Shown: piece after piece, positions 25,418 to 34,101 of the stretch
Numbering within the stretch: the first letter of the stretch is position 1
Layout: each line of letters begins with the position of its first letter
DNA from: Comamonadaceae bacterium 2FH
GTDB lineage: Bacteria > Pseudomonadota > Gammaproteobacteria > Burkholderiales > Burkholderiaceae_C
DNA: 47,959 bases
Assembly: GCA_005503335.1 (NCBI GenBank)
Contig: SCMQ01000036.1
Location: 1-47,959, forward strand
Reading direction: 5' to 3'
The notes under the pieces: generated by a model
The model's input: the letters and a program-made list of their open reading frames with translations, nothing else
Database searches by the model: none
What the model was told of the DNA's origin: nothing
Made by a program: the position numbers and the translations under genes

Positions 25418-26101
25418 TCAGCGGCCAGGGCGGCGGCGCCCGGTCGGGTTCAACGCGTACAGCGCCAGCAGCACCAGGAAGGAGAACGCCACCATGCCGC
25501 CCGCCAGCCAATGGGCCTGGGCGTATTCCAGCGCCTCGACGTGGTCGTAGATCTGCACCGAGACCACGCGCGTCTTGTCCGGGATGTTGCCGCCCATCAT
25601 CAGCACCACGCCGAACTCGCCCACGGTGTGGGCAAAGCCCATCACGGTGGCCGTCAGGTAGCCGGGGCGGGCCAGCGGCAGCGCCACGCTGAAGAAGCTG
25701 TCTAGCGGCGAGGCGCGCAGCGTGGCCGCGGCCTCCAGCGGTCCCTCGCCCAGGGCCTCGAAGGCATTTTGCAGCGGCTGCACCACGAAGGGCAGCGAGT
25801 ACAGCACCGAGCCCAGCACCAGGCCGGCGAAGCTGAACGGCAGCAGTCCCAGGCCCAGGGCCTGCGTCAGCTGGCCCAGCGGCCCCTGCGGTCCCAGCGT
25901 GACCAGCAGGTAAAAACCGAGCACCGTGGGCGGCAGCACCAGCGGCAGCGCCACCAGCGCGCCGACCGGGCCCTTGATCCAGGAGCGCGTGCGCGCCAGC
26001 CACCAGGCCAGCGGCGTGCCCAGCAGCAGCAGGATCAGCGTGGTCAGCCCCGCGAGCTTCAGGGTCAGGGCGACGGCGCCCCAGGCGGCTTGATCCGGCA
26101 A
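25418..26101 (-). CDS. modB: Molybdate ABC transporter permease
   Basis: 227 residues, against about 229 in E. coli, with five or so TM helices. It has the ModB motifs [38 protein letters not shown] and [20 protein letters not shown]. The best start is TTG at 26101, seven bases after GAGG and three bases beyond the modA stop; no ATG or GTG in this frame fits, and the N-terminus [16 protein letters not shown] aligns with the E. coli start. A TTG start may lower its yield relative to ModA. Confidence 0.9.
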   Translation of the reverse strand: MPDQAAWGAVALTLKLAGLTTLILLLLGTPLAWWLARTRSWIKGPVGALVALPLVLPPTVLGFYLLVTLGPQGPLGQLTQALGLGLLPFSFAGLVLGSVLYSLPFVVQPLQNAFEALGEGPLEAAATLRASPLDSFFSVALPLARPGYLTATVMGFAHTVGEFGVVLMMGGNIPDKTRVVSVQIYDHVEALEYAQAHWLAGGMVAFSFLVLLALYALNPTGRRRPGR

Positions 26102-26103
26102 GG

Positions 26104-26894
<791 letters not shown>

Positions 26895-26947
26895 AGTCTA
26901 GCACGCCATAGGCCGAGGGCGGGGGTGGGGGCGTGCAGAATCGCGAC

Positions 26948-27736
26948 ATGTCCGCAAAAGCTCCCTCCGCCATCGGCTACACCGCGGCCCTCAGCCACGC
27001 CTCCGCGGACAAGCGCGTCGAGATCCTGCGCCTGGTGGGGCGCAGCGGCTCCATCTCCCAGGCCGGGCGCGAGGCGGGGGTCAGCTACAAGGCGGCCTGG
27101 CAGGCGATCGACACGCTGACCAACCTCGCGGGTGTGGCCCTGGTCGAGAGGGTGGTGGGCGGGGCGGGCGGCGGCGGGGCGCGCATCACGCCGGCCGGTC
27201 TGCAGCTGCTGGCGGCGGCCGACCAGCTGGAGCAGGCACGCAGCGAGGTGCTGGCGCGTCTGCAGGGGCGGGAGCCGGGCGCGGCCCGCGTGGGCCTGCC
27301 GGCGCTGAGCCAGTTGTCGGTGCGCACCAGCATGCGCAACCAGCTGCCCTGCACCGTGCAGGCGCTCGAAGACCAGGGGCAGATCATGCGGGTGCGGCTG
27401 CAACTGGCGGATGGCGCGGTCCTGGTGTCGCGCATCACGCGTGAAAGTGCCGAGCTGCTGGGCCTGCGCGAGGGGCAACCCGTGCTGGCCCTGTGCAAGG
27501 CCACGGCGGTGACGGTCTGCCGCGTGGCCGACGCCCAGGCCTCGCTTGGGGCCAACCTCCTGCCGGGGCGGGCCAGCCGCGTCTCGCGCGGCCAAAGCGG
27601 CGACGAGGTGGCCGCGGCGCTGGACGCCGGCCTGCAGCTGGTGGGGTTTGCGCCGCCCGCCAGCGGCCTGCGCTCGGGCAGCCGCATCGCCATGACCTTG
27701 GACGAATCGGCCGTCGTCATTGCCCTGCCGGGCTGA
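26948..27736 (+). CDS. modE: Molybdate-responsive transcriptional regulator ModE
   Basis: 262 residues. The N-terminal winged HTH (about 20-110: [38 protein letters not shown]) is followed by two TOBE/Mop domains (first from about 130, [20 protein letters not shown]; second from about 205, [20 protein letters not shown]) that bind molybdate. ModE-molybdate dimers repress mod operons and can activate molybdoenzyme genes. ATG 26948 is preferred; a GTG at 26933 would add five residues. It diverges from modABC across a palindromic operator. Confidence 0.93.
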   Translation: MSAKAPSAIGYTAALSHASADKRVEILRLVGRSGSISQAGREAGVSYKAAWQAIDTLTNLAGVALVERVVGGAGGGGARITPAGLQLLAAADQLEQARSEVLARLQGREPGAARVGLPALSQLSVRTSMRNQLPCTVQALEDQGQIMRVRLQLADGAVLVSRITRESAELLGLREGQPVLALCKATAVTVCRVADAQASLGANLLPGRASRVSRGQSGDEVAAALDAGLQLVGFAPPASGLRSGSRIAMTLDESAVVIALPG

Positions 27737-27765
27737 GAGTTCAGGGGGCAGGGTGGACGTCCCGC

Positions 27766-28905
27766 TTAGCGGCGGCCCGGACGCCCGATCTTGCGGTACA
27801 CGGTGGCGCGGCTGATGCCCAGGGCCCGGGCCGCTTCGGCCACGTTGCCGCGCGTCTGGTCCACGGCCTTGCGGATCAGCGCGGTCTCCAGGTCCTTGAG
27901 CTGCATGGGCGCCACGGGCGCCGCGACGGCACGGTGCCTGTCATGGGCCAGCGCCGCTTCCCGCGTGAGCGGCAGCACCTGCAGGCGCAGGCCGGACCAC
28001 AGGGGCGCCTCGAGGGCGGCCGCCGCCTGCCGCGCGCCGTCGAACAGCATCTGCCAGGGCAGGGCGAACAGGTCCGCGCAATGCAGGGGCGGCGCGCCCT
28101 CTGCCGTCCGTGGCGACAGCGACAGCATCTGGCGTGCTGCCAGGTTGCTGCCGAGCACGCGGCCCTCGGCGTCCAGCGTGAGCAGGCCGTCGCTGTCGCC
28201 GCCCGCCGTGCCACCCGGCCAGCTCAGGCGCAGCAGCAGCGCATGCGGCCGGCCCAGCAGCAGCTGGTTTTCTATGCTGCGCGCCGAGCGCGTGACGAGG
28301 TGCTTGAACTCCGGCCGTTCGGGGGCCTCCACGCCGGTCAGGTCCAGCATGCCCACGCAGTCGCCATGAGGCCCGAACAGGGGCGCGCCGGCGCAGCTGT
28401 AGACGCTGTTGGCCGCGAAGAAATGCTCGCCACGGTGCAGCCAGACCGGCTGCAGCTCGGTCAGCGCGGCGCCGATCGCGGTGGTGCCGACGGCGCGCTC
28501 CGACAGGTCGACGCCGACGCGGGCGATCAGGTCGGCGCGGCGGTCGCCGCGGTCTATCGGGCCGTTCACGTCGACCACGATGCCCTGGGCATCGGTCAGG
28601 ATGGCGAAGTAGCGCGTGCCGGCCATGGCGCGCATGAGCTGGTCGAGCACCGGCCTTGCCGCCAGCACCAGCGGGCGGCTGGCCTCCTGGGCGCGCCTGG
28701 CGGCCTGGGCCGATACGGCTTCGAAGCCCACCGCCTGCTGCGGCGCCTGCCCGCTGGACAGGCAGCGGCGCCAGGAGCGCTCGATCCAGGGCGCTATCGC
28801 CAGGGGCGCTAGGGCGCCCTCGTGGCCCAGCACGGCTCGGCGGGCCTGCTCGATCAGCGGCAGCCGGTCTACCGGGGTGGGACGCAAAACGGGCAGGGGA
28901 GACAT
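27766..28905 (-). CDS. GAF-Fis type regulator (AcoR-like, no AAA+ domain)
   Basis: 379 residues. The AcoR-like N-terminal region ([20 protein letters not shown]) leads into a GAF domain (about 95-215: [55 protein letters not shown]). A PAS-like segment follows ([20 protein letters not shown]), then a C-terminal Fis HTH ([20 protein letters not shown]...[10 protein letters not shown]). The sigma-54 AAA+ ATPase that normally sits between is missing, so it probably acts on sigma-70 promoters. It diverges from the aor operon and is a likely aldehyde- or alcohol-responsive activator of it. The inducer is not known. Confidence 0.85.
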   Translation of the reverse strand: MSPLPVLRPTPVDRLPLIEQARRAVLGHEGALAPLAIAPWIERSWRRCLSSGQAPQQAVGFEAVSAQAARRAQEASRPLVLAARPVLDQLMRAMAGTRYFAILTDAQGIVVDVNGPIDRGDRRADLIARVGVDLSERAVGTTAIGAALTELQPVWLHRGEHFFAANSVYSCAGAPLFGPHGDCVGMLDLTGVEAPERPEFKHLVTRSARSIENQLLLGRPHALLLRLSWPGGTAGGDSDGLLTLDAEGRVLGSNLAARQMLSLSPRTAEGAPPLHCADLFALPWQMLFDGARQAAAALEAPLWSGLRLQVLPLTREAALAHDRHRAVAAPVAPMQLKDLETALIRKAVDQTRGNVAEAARALGISRATVYRKIGRPGRR

Positions 28906-28918
28906 GAGCGCATGGTAG

Positions 28919-28963
28919 CAACGACTGTCTCAAGCTGAGAAATTCTGAGCGCCACGGTCGTTG
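28919..28963. promoter_or_regulatory. Inverted repeats upstream of the aor operon and its regulator
   Basis: CAACGAC (28919-28925) and GTCGTTG (28957-28963) are perfect inverted copies. Inside them TCTCA-AGC-TGAGA forms a second palindrome (28928-28940). They lie just upstream of the GAF-Fis regulator start and are candidate binding sites for it. Confidence 0.45.
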
Positions 28964-29009
28964 TCCTAGGGTTTTCACTGGGGTGCGGGTACGCCCGCAG
29001 TTCAACAAT

Positions 29010-29033
29010 GCCTATGCATACCGGTTCATAGGC
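29010..29033. promoter_or_regulatory. Tup-type palindromic operator upstream of aor
   Basis: GCCTATG (29010-29016) and CATAGGC (29027-29033) form a perfect 7-bp inverted repeat with a 10-base spacer, ending 36 bases before the first aor start codon. Its core CTATGCA-N3-CG-N-TTCATAG matches the tup promoter site at 9564-9583 in 16 of 20 bases with the same spacing, which points to one regulator acting on both operons. Confidence 0.6.
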
Positions 29034-29069
29034 AAGGCATCGCCGATGCCACTACCCAAGGAGGCACGC

Positions 29070-29546
29070 ATGCAAAAGGTGTTGCACATCAACCCGGACA
29101 AGTGCACCGGCTGTCTGCAATGCGAGATGGCCTGTTCCTTCGAGAACTACGGCGTCTTTGCGCCGGCCAGGTCGCGCATCAAGGTGTTCGACTTTCACGA
29201 CACCGGCAAGAAGGTGCCCTACACCTGCACCCAGTGCGACGAGGCCTGGTGCCTGCACGCCTGCCCGGTCGAGGCGATCACGGTCGACAAGCTGACCGGC
29301 GCCAAGGTGGTGAACGAGACCACCTGCGTGGGCTGCAAGGTCTGCACCATCGCCTGCCCCTTCGGTACCGTGAACTACGTGCAGGAAACCGGCAAGGTGC
29401 AGAAATGCGACCTGTGCGGCGGCCAGCCGGCCTGCGCCGAGGCCTGCCCCACCGGGGCCATCACCTTCATCGACGCCAACTGGACCGGCCTGGAACGCAT
29501 GAAGCAGTGGGCCGACAAGCTCGGCAACCAGGCTTCCGCCACCTGA
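29070..29546 (+). CDS. aorA: Aldehyde oxidoreductase iron-sulfur subunit (four-cluster ferredoxin)
   Basis: 158 residues, HycB/DMSO-reductase-type ferredoxin. Four Cys sets predict four [4Fe-4S] clusters: CTGCLQCEMAC (C-x2-C-x2-C-x3-C), CTQCDEAWCLHAC, CVGCKVCTIAC and CDLCGGQPACAEAC. AAGGAGG at 29058-29064 fixes ATG 29070. It is the first gene of the operon and should pass electrons from the tungsten subunit to the FAD subunit. The name follows the Aromatoleum aor order; the assignment is by architecture and context. Confidence 0.88.
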   Translation: MQKVLHINPDKCTGCLQCEMACSFENYGVFAPARSRIKVFDFHDTGKKVPYTCTQCDEAWCLHACPVEAITVDKLTGAKVVNETTCVGCKVCTIACPFGTVNYVQETGKVQKCDLCGGQPACAEACPTGAITFIDANWTGLERMKQWADKLGNQASAT

Positions 29547-29559
29547 TAGGAGAAACGAC

Positions 29560-31407
29560 ATGTCCTGGGCTGGAAAACTCCTTCGCGTCAACCTCAGCAC
29601 CGGCACCATCACGCCGGAGTCGCTCAACATGGGCTGGGCGCGCGACTACCTGGGCTCGCGCGGCCTGGGCTCCAAGTACCTGATCTCGGAGATCGACCCC
29701 AAGGTCGAGCCGCTGTCGCCGGACAACAAGATCATCTGGTCCACCGGGCCGCTGACCGGCACCATGGCCTCCACGGGCGGGCGCTACACCGTGATCACCA
29801 AGAGCCCGCTGACCGGCGCGATCGCCTGCTCCAACTCGGGCGGCTACTGGGGCGCCGAGCTCAAGATGGCGGGTTGGGACATGGTGATCTTCGAGGGCCG
29901 GAGCCCCAAGCCGGTCTACCTCTACGTCAACGACGACCTGGCCGAGCTGCGCGACGCCAGCCACCTCTGGGGGCAGAGCGTCTGGCAGACCGAGGCTCTG
30001 CTCAAGAAGGGCCTGCAGGACCCGCTGCTGCGCGTCTCCAGCATAGGCAAGGCCGGCGAGCACCAGGTGCTGTTCGCCTCGGTGGTCAACGACCTGCACC
30101 GCGCGGCCGGCCGCTCCGGTGTCGGCGCGGTGATGGGCAGCAAGAACCTCAAGGCCATCGCGGTGCGTGGCACCAAGGGCGTGGGCAACATCCGCGACCC
30201 CAAGGCCTTCATGAAGGTCACCTTCGAGAAGAAAAAGATCCTGGCCGACAACGCCGTTACCGGCCAGGGCCTGCCGACCTATGGCACCCAGGTGCTGATG
30301 AACGTGATCAACGAGGTCGGCGCCCTGCCCACGCGCAACCACCGCGACGTGCAGTTCGAGGGCGCCAAGGACATCTCGGCCGAGGCCATGGCCACGCCGC
30401 GCCAGAGCGACGGCAAGAAGCAGCTGGTGACCAACCAGGCCTGCTTCGGTTGCACCATCGCCTGCGGCCGCATCAGCAAGATCGACGAGACCCATTTCAC
30501 GGTGCAGAACAAGCCGCAGTACTGGGGCGCCTCGGGCGGCCTGGAGTACGAGGCCGCCTGGGCCCTGGGCGCGGCCAACGGCGTGAACGACCTGGAGGCC
30601 CTGCAGTACGCCAACCTGCTGTGCAACGAGGAGGGCATAGACCCGATCAGCTTCGGCGCCACCGTGGGCGCGGTGATGGAGCTCTACGAGATGGGCGTTT
30701 TGGCCAAGGAGCAGATCGGCATCGAGGCGCCGTTCGGCTCGGCCCAGGCCCTGGCCTTCCTGGCCGAGGAGACCGTGAACGGCCGCGGCTTCGGCAAGGA
30801 GCTCGGCCAGGGCTCCAAGCGCCTGACCGCCAAGTACGGCCACCCCGACCTGTCCATGAGCTCCAAGGGCCAGGAGTTCCCGGCCTACGACGGGCGCAGC
30901 ATCCAGGGCATAGGCCTGGCCTACGCGACCAGCAACCGCGGCGGCTGCCACCTGCGCGGCTACACCATCGCGTCGGAAGTGCTGGGCATTCCGGTCAAGA
31001 CCGATCCGGTCGCGACCGAGGGCAAGCCCGAGCTGGTCAAGGCCTTCCAGGACGCGACGGCGGCCTTCGACTCCTCGGGCCTGTGCATCTTCACCACCTT
31101 CGCCTGGGGCCTGGCCGACCTGGCGCCGCAGCTGCAGGCCGCCTGCGACCAGGCCTACACCACCGAGGAGCTGGAGAAGGTCGGCGAGCGCATCTGGAAC
31201 ATGGAGCGCGAGTTCAACAACGCCGCCGGCTTCACGGCCAAGGACGACAGCCTGCCCAAGCGCCTGTTGAGCGAGCCGGCCAAGACCGGCCCGTCCAAGG
31301 GCCAGGTGAACCACCTGGCCGAGATGCTGCCCAAGTACTACGCGGTGCGCGGCTGGGACAGCGAGGGCAGGCCCACGCCCGACACCAAGGCCCGCCTCGG
31401 CCTCTAG
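29560..31407 (+). CDS. aorB: Tungsten-containing aldehyde:ferredoxin oxidoreductase, catalytic subunit
   Basis: 615 residues, AOR family. It oxidises aldehydes to carboxylic acids at a tungsten bis-pyranopterin. The N-terminal cofactor domain (about 1-210: MSWAGKLLRVNLSTGTIT; STGPLTGTMASTGGRYTVIT; GRSGVGAVMGSKNLKAIAVR) is intact. The [4Fe-4S] ligands are Cys295-x2-Cys298-x3-Cys302 (CFGCTIAC) plus Cys509 in the DSSGLC motif (504-509). CNEEGIDPIS is the partner of the archaeal CND-x-G-x-D-x-IS motif. It sits 13 bases after aorA. Placement beside mod genes and a tup-like operator fits a tungsten enzyme. The aldehyde range cannot be read from sequence. Confidence 0.92.
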   Translation: MSWAGKLLRVNLSTGTITPESLNMGWARDYLGSRGLGSKYLISEIDPKVEPLSPDNKIIWSTGPLTGTMASTGGRYTVITKSPLTGAIACSNSGGYWGAELKMAGWDMVIFEGRSPKPVYLYVNDDLAELRDASHLWGQSVWQTEALLKKGLQDPLLRVSSIGKAGEHQVLFASVVNDLHRAAGRSGVGAVMGSKNLKAIAVRGTKGVGNIRDPKAFMKVTFEKKKILADNAVTGQGLPTYGTQVLMNVINEVGALPTRNHRDVQFEGAKDISAEAMATPRQSDGKKQLVTNQACFGCTIACGRISKIDETHFTVQNKPQYWGASGGLEYEAAWALGAANGVNDLEALQYANLLCNEEGIDPISFGATVGAVMELYEMGVLAKEQIGIEAPFGSAQALAFLAEETVNGRGFGKELGQGSKRLTAKYGHPDLSMSSKGQEFPAYDGRSIQGIGLAYATSNRGGCHLRGYTIASEVLGIPVKTDPVATEGKPELVKAFQDATAAFDSSGLCIFTTFAWGLADLAPQLQAACDQAYTTEELEKVGERIWNMEREFNNAAGFTAKDDSLPKRLLSEPAKTGPSKGQVNHLAEMLPKYYAVRGWDSEGRPTPDTKARLGL

Positions 31408-31428
31408 GGCCTGTGAACCGGCCCTAGC

Positions 31429-32712
31429 ATGGCGCAGCACCTGATCCTCGGCGCCGGCCCGGCCGGCATCATCGCGGCCGAGACCCTGCGCAAGCACGCG
31501 CAGGGCGACGCCATCACCGTGGTCGGCGAGGAGAGGGAGGCGCCTTATTCGCGCATGGCGATTCCCTACCTGCTGATCGGCGACATCGACGAGCGCGGCA
31601 CCTGGCTGCGCAAGGGCGCCACGCATTACGCCGACTTGGGGCTGGACCTGGTCCAGGCGCGCGCCCTGTCGGTCGACGTGGCAGGCCGCAGCGTGGCGCT
31701 GGACAACGGCCAGCGCCTGGACTTCGATACCTTGCTGATCGCCACCGGCTCACGTCCGGTGCGCCCGCCCATCCCGGGCATGGACAGCCCCGGCGTCCAC
31801 CCCTGCTGGACGCTGGAGGACGCGCGCCGCATCATGGCGCTGGCCCAGCCCGGGGCGCGCGTGCTGCAGATGGGCGCGGGCTTCATAGGCTGCATCATCA
31901 TGGAGGCGCTCAAGCAGCGCGGCGTGCAGCTCAGTGTGGTCGAGATGGGCGACCGCATGGTGCCGCGCATGATGGGCCCCACGGCCGGCGGCATGATCCG
32001 CGACTGGTGCGAGGCCCAGGGCGTGCAGGTGTTTACCGGCACGCGGGTCGAGGGCATCGCGCCCGCGGCCGGTGGGGCGCTCAGCGTGCGCCTGTCCGGT
32101 GGCAGGACGCTCGAAGTCGACCTCGTGATCAGCGCCACCGGCGTCAAGCCGGCCATCGACTTCCTTCAGGGCTCGGGCATCACCTGCCTGCAGGGCGTGC
32201 TGACCGACGAGCACCTGCAGACCAATGTGCCGGGCATCTATGCCGCCGGCGACTGCGCCGAGGCCTTCGACAAGGTCAGTGGCAGGACCATCGTCAGCGC
32301 CATCCAGCCCAACGCGGCCGAACAGGCGCGCGTGGCGGCCCTCAACATGGCTGGGCTGCCGGCCGAACTGCGCGGCGTGACACAGATCAACGTGCTCGAC
32401 ACCCTGGGCCTGATCTCGGCCAGCTTCGGCGACTGGCAGGGCGTGCCCGGCGGCGAGCATGCCGAGCTCACCGACCAGGCCGCCGGCCGGCACCTGAGCC
32501 TGCAGTTCAAGGACGACCTGCTGGTGGGCTGTAACGCGGTGGGCTGGACCGAGCATGTGGGCGTGATGCGCGGCCTGGTCGAGGGCCAGGTCCGGCTGGG
32601 GCCTTGGAAGGACTTCCTCAAGCAGGACCCGACCCGTCTCATGGAGGCCTACCTGGCCAGCGCCCAGGCCCAGCATGCCTGGAGCGGCGCGGCCGATGCG
32701 CGCCGGCGATGA
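31429..32712 (+). CDS. aorC: FAD-dependent NAD(P)H oxidoreductase subunit of the AOR complex
   Basis: 427 residues, pyridine nucleotide-disulfide oxidoreductase fold. The FAD dinucleotide motif is at the N-terminus (LILGAGPAGIIAAETLR), followed by PYSRMAIPYLL. The NAD(P) motif is MGAGFIGCIIMEAL near residue 150. The second FAD motif is GIYAAGDCAEA. It resembles NirB-type reductases but no redox disulfide is seen. In the Aromatoleum enzyme the FAD subunit lets the complex use NAD+; the same role is inferred here. Its TGA overlaps the next gene's ATG. Confidence 0.88.
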   Translation: MAQHLILGAGPAGIIAAETLRKHAQGDAITVVGEEREAPYSRMAIPYLLIGDIDERGTWLRKGATHYADLGLDLVQARALSVDVAGRSVALDNGQRLDFDTLLIATGSRPVRPPIPGMDSPGVHPCWTLEDARRIMALAQPGARVLQMGAGFIGCIIMEALKQRGVQLSVVEMGDRMVPRMMGPTAGGMIRDWCEAQGVQVFTGTRVEGIAPAAGGALSVRLSGGRTLEVDLVISATGVKPAIDFLQGSGITCLQGVLTDEHLQTNVPGIYAAGDCAEAFDKVSGRTIVSAIQPNAAEQARVAALNMAGLPAELRGVTQINVLDTLGLISASFGDWQGVPGGEHAELTDQAAGRHLSLQFKDDLLVGCNAVGWTEHVGVMRGLVEGQVRLGPWKDFLKQDPTRLMEAYLASAQAQHAWSGAADARRR

Positions 32713-32963
32713 AGATCACGCTCAAGCTGTTCGCCTCGCTGTCGGACCATCTGCCGGCCTCGGCCAAGCCGGGCAACGAGTTGCCGCTCGAGGTCGCGCC
32801 CGGCGCGACCATCGCCCAGGTGATCGCGCCCTTCGGCCTGCCACCCAAGATGGTGCACCTGGTGCTGGTCAACGGCCACTACATAGCCCCCGAGCAGCGC
32901 CTCGCGCAGGTGCTGGACGAAGGCGACGTGCTGGCGATCTGGCCGCCGATCGCCGGGGGCTGA
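32709..32963 (+). CDS. aorD: MoaD/ThiS-like sulfur carrier of the aor operon
   Basis: 84-residue ubiquitin-like protein: MKITLKLFASLSDHLPASAK at the start, AIWPPIAGG at the end. The terminal Gly-Gly is what MoeB/MoaE-type partners adenylate and thiolate for molybdopterin synthesis. The four-base ATGA overlap with the FAD subunit shows tight coupling. A dedicated MoaD copy inside the operon suggests tungstopterin supply is tuned to this enzyme. The symbol follows the Aromatoleum order and is less certain than the family call. Confidence 0.85.
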   Translation: MKITLKLFASLSDHLPASAKPGNELPLEVAPGATIAQVIAPFGLPPKMVHLVLVNGHYIAPEQRLAQVLDEGDVLAIWPPIAGG

Positions 32964-32976
32964 GCCCGCCTTCGCC

Positions 32977-33276
32977 GTGCAGTCTCGCTACCCCGAGTCC
33001 TTCGAGCGCGAGATGGCCTGCACCGAGGCCGAGTGGCTGGGCTGGCTGCCCGCGGCCATCGGCGAGCATCCCTGGCAGCGCGAAGGTGCGGCGGTGTCGG
33101 TGCAGATCGGTAGCGGTGCACTGGCGCTGTCCTGGCGGCGCGGCGAGCCGCGCGTGATCGCCCTCATGCGCCTGCCGCGCCTGTACGTGCGCTTTCGCTT
33201 CACCGGGCTGGACGAGGCCGAGCGCCAGGCCTTCATGAGGCGCTTCGACCTCTACATGCAGCGCGGCGGCGGCTGA
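32977..33276 (+). CDS. Conserved-looking small protein at the end of the aor operon
   Basis: 99 residues starting GTG 32977, 13 bases after the MoaD-like gene. It has mixed alpha/beta composition with no signal or TM. The sequence is Trp/Arg-rich (EWLGWLPAAIGEHPWQREG; ALSWRRGEPRVIALMRLPRL; YVRFRFTGLDEAERQAFMRR) and ends DLYMQRGGG, a Gly-Gly tail like that of the preceding sulfur carrier. I do not recognise the family. Position suggests a cofactor-insertion or assembly helper. No Shine-Dalgarno is obvious. Confidence 0.72.
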   Translation: MQSRYPESFEREMACTEAEWLGWLPAAIGEHPWQREGAAVSVQIGSGALALSWRRGEPRVIALMRLPRLYVRFRFTGLDEAERQAFMRRFDLYMQRGGG

Positions 33277-33392
33277 GAGCCCGCGGCTCACGCATTTGTG
33301 GGATTGGAAACGTCGGGAACCTTGCCTATATTTGTCGCCACCACAAGATTTCATGGCGTGCTGCCCCACCGGTGGCAACAAGGAGGAATGCC

Positions 33393-33677
33393 ATGCACCG
33401 CATTTTTGGTCATCCCCGCCGTTCCTGGCGTCCGCGCGGCCCGCATTGGTTGCTGGCGCCGGTCGGGGTCAGTGTCAGCCTGTCCATGCTCGGGGTATGG
33501 ATCGTGCCGGACTTCGTTCTCATGGGGCCGGAGGTGCTGCCGCCGGGCATCGTCCTGGCCGCGCCCGGCGCCGGACCTGCCGCGCCGGCATCCGGGAGCT
33601 TCATACCCCTGCCGCCGGTCGAGACGGCGCGGCGCGGCGGGGCTGATGGCAAGGGTGTTTCCGCGCCGCGTTTCTGA
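33393..33677 (+). CDS. Small single-TM protein, hypothetical
   Basis: 94 residues. MHRIFGHPRRSWRPRG is basic, then one hydrophobic segment (HWLLAPVGVSVSLSMLGVWI), then a Pro/Gly/Ala-rich tail. This looks like an N-in/C-out signal-anchor protein. AAGGAGG at 33380-33386 lies six bases before the ATG, which is the main support; a competing ATG at 33388 in another frame is too close. It follows the aor operon by 116 bases and is convergent with crcB. Function is unknown. Confidence 0.5.
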   Translation: MHRIFGHPRRSWRPRGPHWLLAPVGVSVSLSMLGVWIVPDFVLMGPEVLPPGIVLAAPGAGPAAPASGSFIPLPPVETARRGGADGKGVSAPRF

Positions 33678-33694
33678 CGGCGTGCCGGCCGGCG

Positions 33695-34087
33695 TCAGCG
33701 CCCCGGCGATCCCATGACGATCAGCGCGCTCTGGATGCCGGCCAGCGTCAGCAGCAGCGAGCCGAACAGGTGCAGGGCCGCCGTGCCCAGGGCCAGGCCG
33801 TAGCGCTGCTGCTGCAGCATGGCCACGACCTCGGCCGAGAAGCTGGAGAAGGTGGTCAGCGCGCCCAGGAAGCCAGTGACCAGGGCCAGGCGCCATACCG
33901 GGTCGAGCTCGGGCAGATGCTCGAACACGGCCACGCAGACGCCCACGAGGTAGCCGCCGATCAGGTTGGCCGCCAGTGTGCCCCAGGGCAGGACCGTGTC
34001 CGCGTGGTTGAGCCAGACGCCCAGCCGCCAGCGCGCGAGCGCGCCCAGACTGGCGCCGAGGCAGATCGCGAAGACCGTGGTCGGCAC
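33695..34087 (-). CDS. crcB: Fluoride channel CrcB/Fluc
   Basis: 130 residues with four TM helices. The signature GFLGALTTFSSFSAEV (near residue 73) and the GASLGALARWRLGVWLN start are those of the dual-topology fluoride channel. It exports fluoride across the inner membrane. It lies 14 bases after rdgC on the same strand, leaving no room for a fluoride riboswitch directly upstream. Confidence 0.92.
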   Translation of the reverse strand: MPTTVFAICLGASLGALARWRLGVWLNHADTVLPWGTLAANLIGGYLVGVCVAVFEHLPELDPVWRLALVTGFLGALTTFSSFSAEVVAMLQQQRYGLALGTAALHLFGSLLLTLAGIQSALIVMGSPGR

Positions 34088-34101
34088 GGGGCGTCCTCAG
34101 C

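Noticed and set aside
23308-25692. A 794-codon plus-strand frame across the AI-2E and modC region
   Set aside because: It shifts out of the AI-2E frame and runs antisense to modC with Arg/Gly/Ala-rich nonsense.
26907-26913. CATAGGC half-site between modA and modE, identical to one arm of the aor palindrome
   Set aside because: No CTATG partner at the required 10-base spacing; a seven-base match alone is weak.
28964-29069. Sigma-54 promoter (GG-N10-GC) upstream of aor
   Set aside because: I looked because the neighbouring regulator resembles AcoR, but no good TGGCAC-N5-TTGC match is present and the regulator lacks the AAA+ domain.
29467-31626. A 719-codon minus-strand frame opposite the AOR catalytic gene
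   Set aside because: Antisense to a clearly conserved enzyme and compositionally a shadow.
34088-34101. Fluoride riboswitch upstream of crcB
   Set aside because: Only 14 bases separate crcB from rdgC, far too short for the aptamer.
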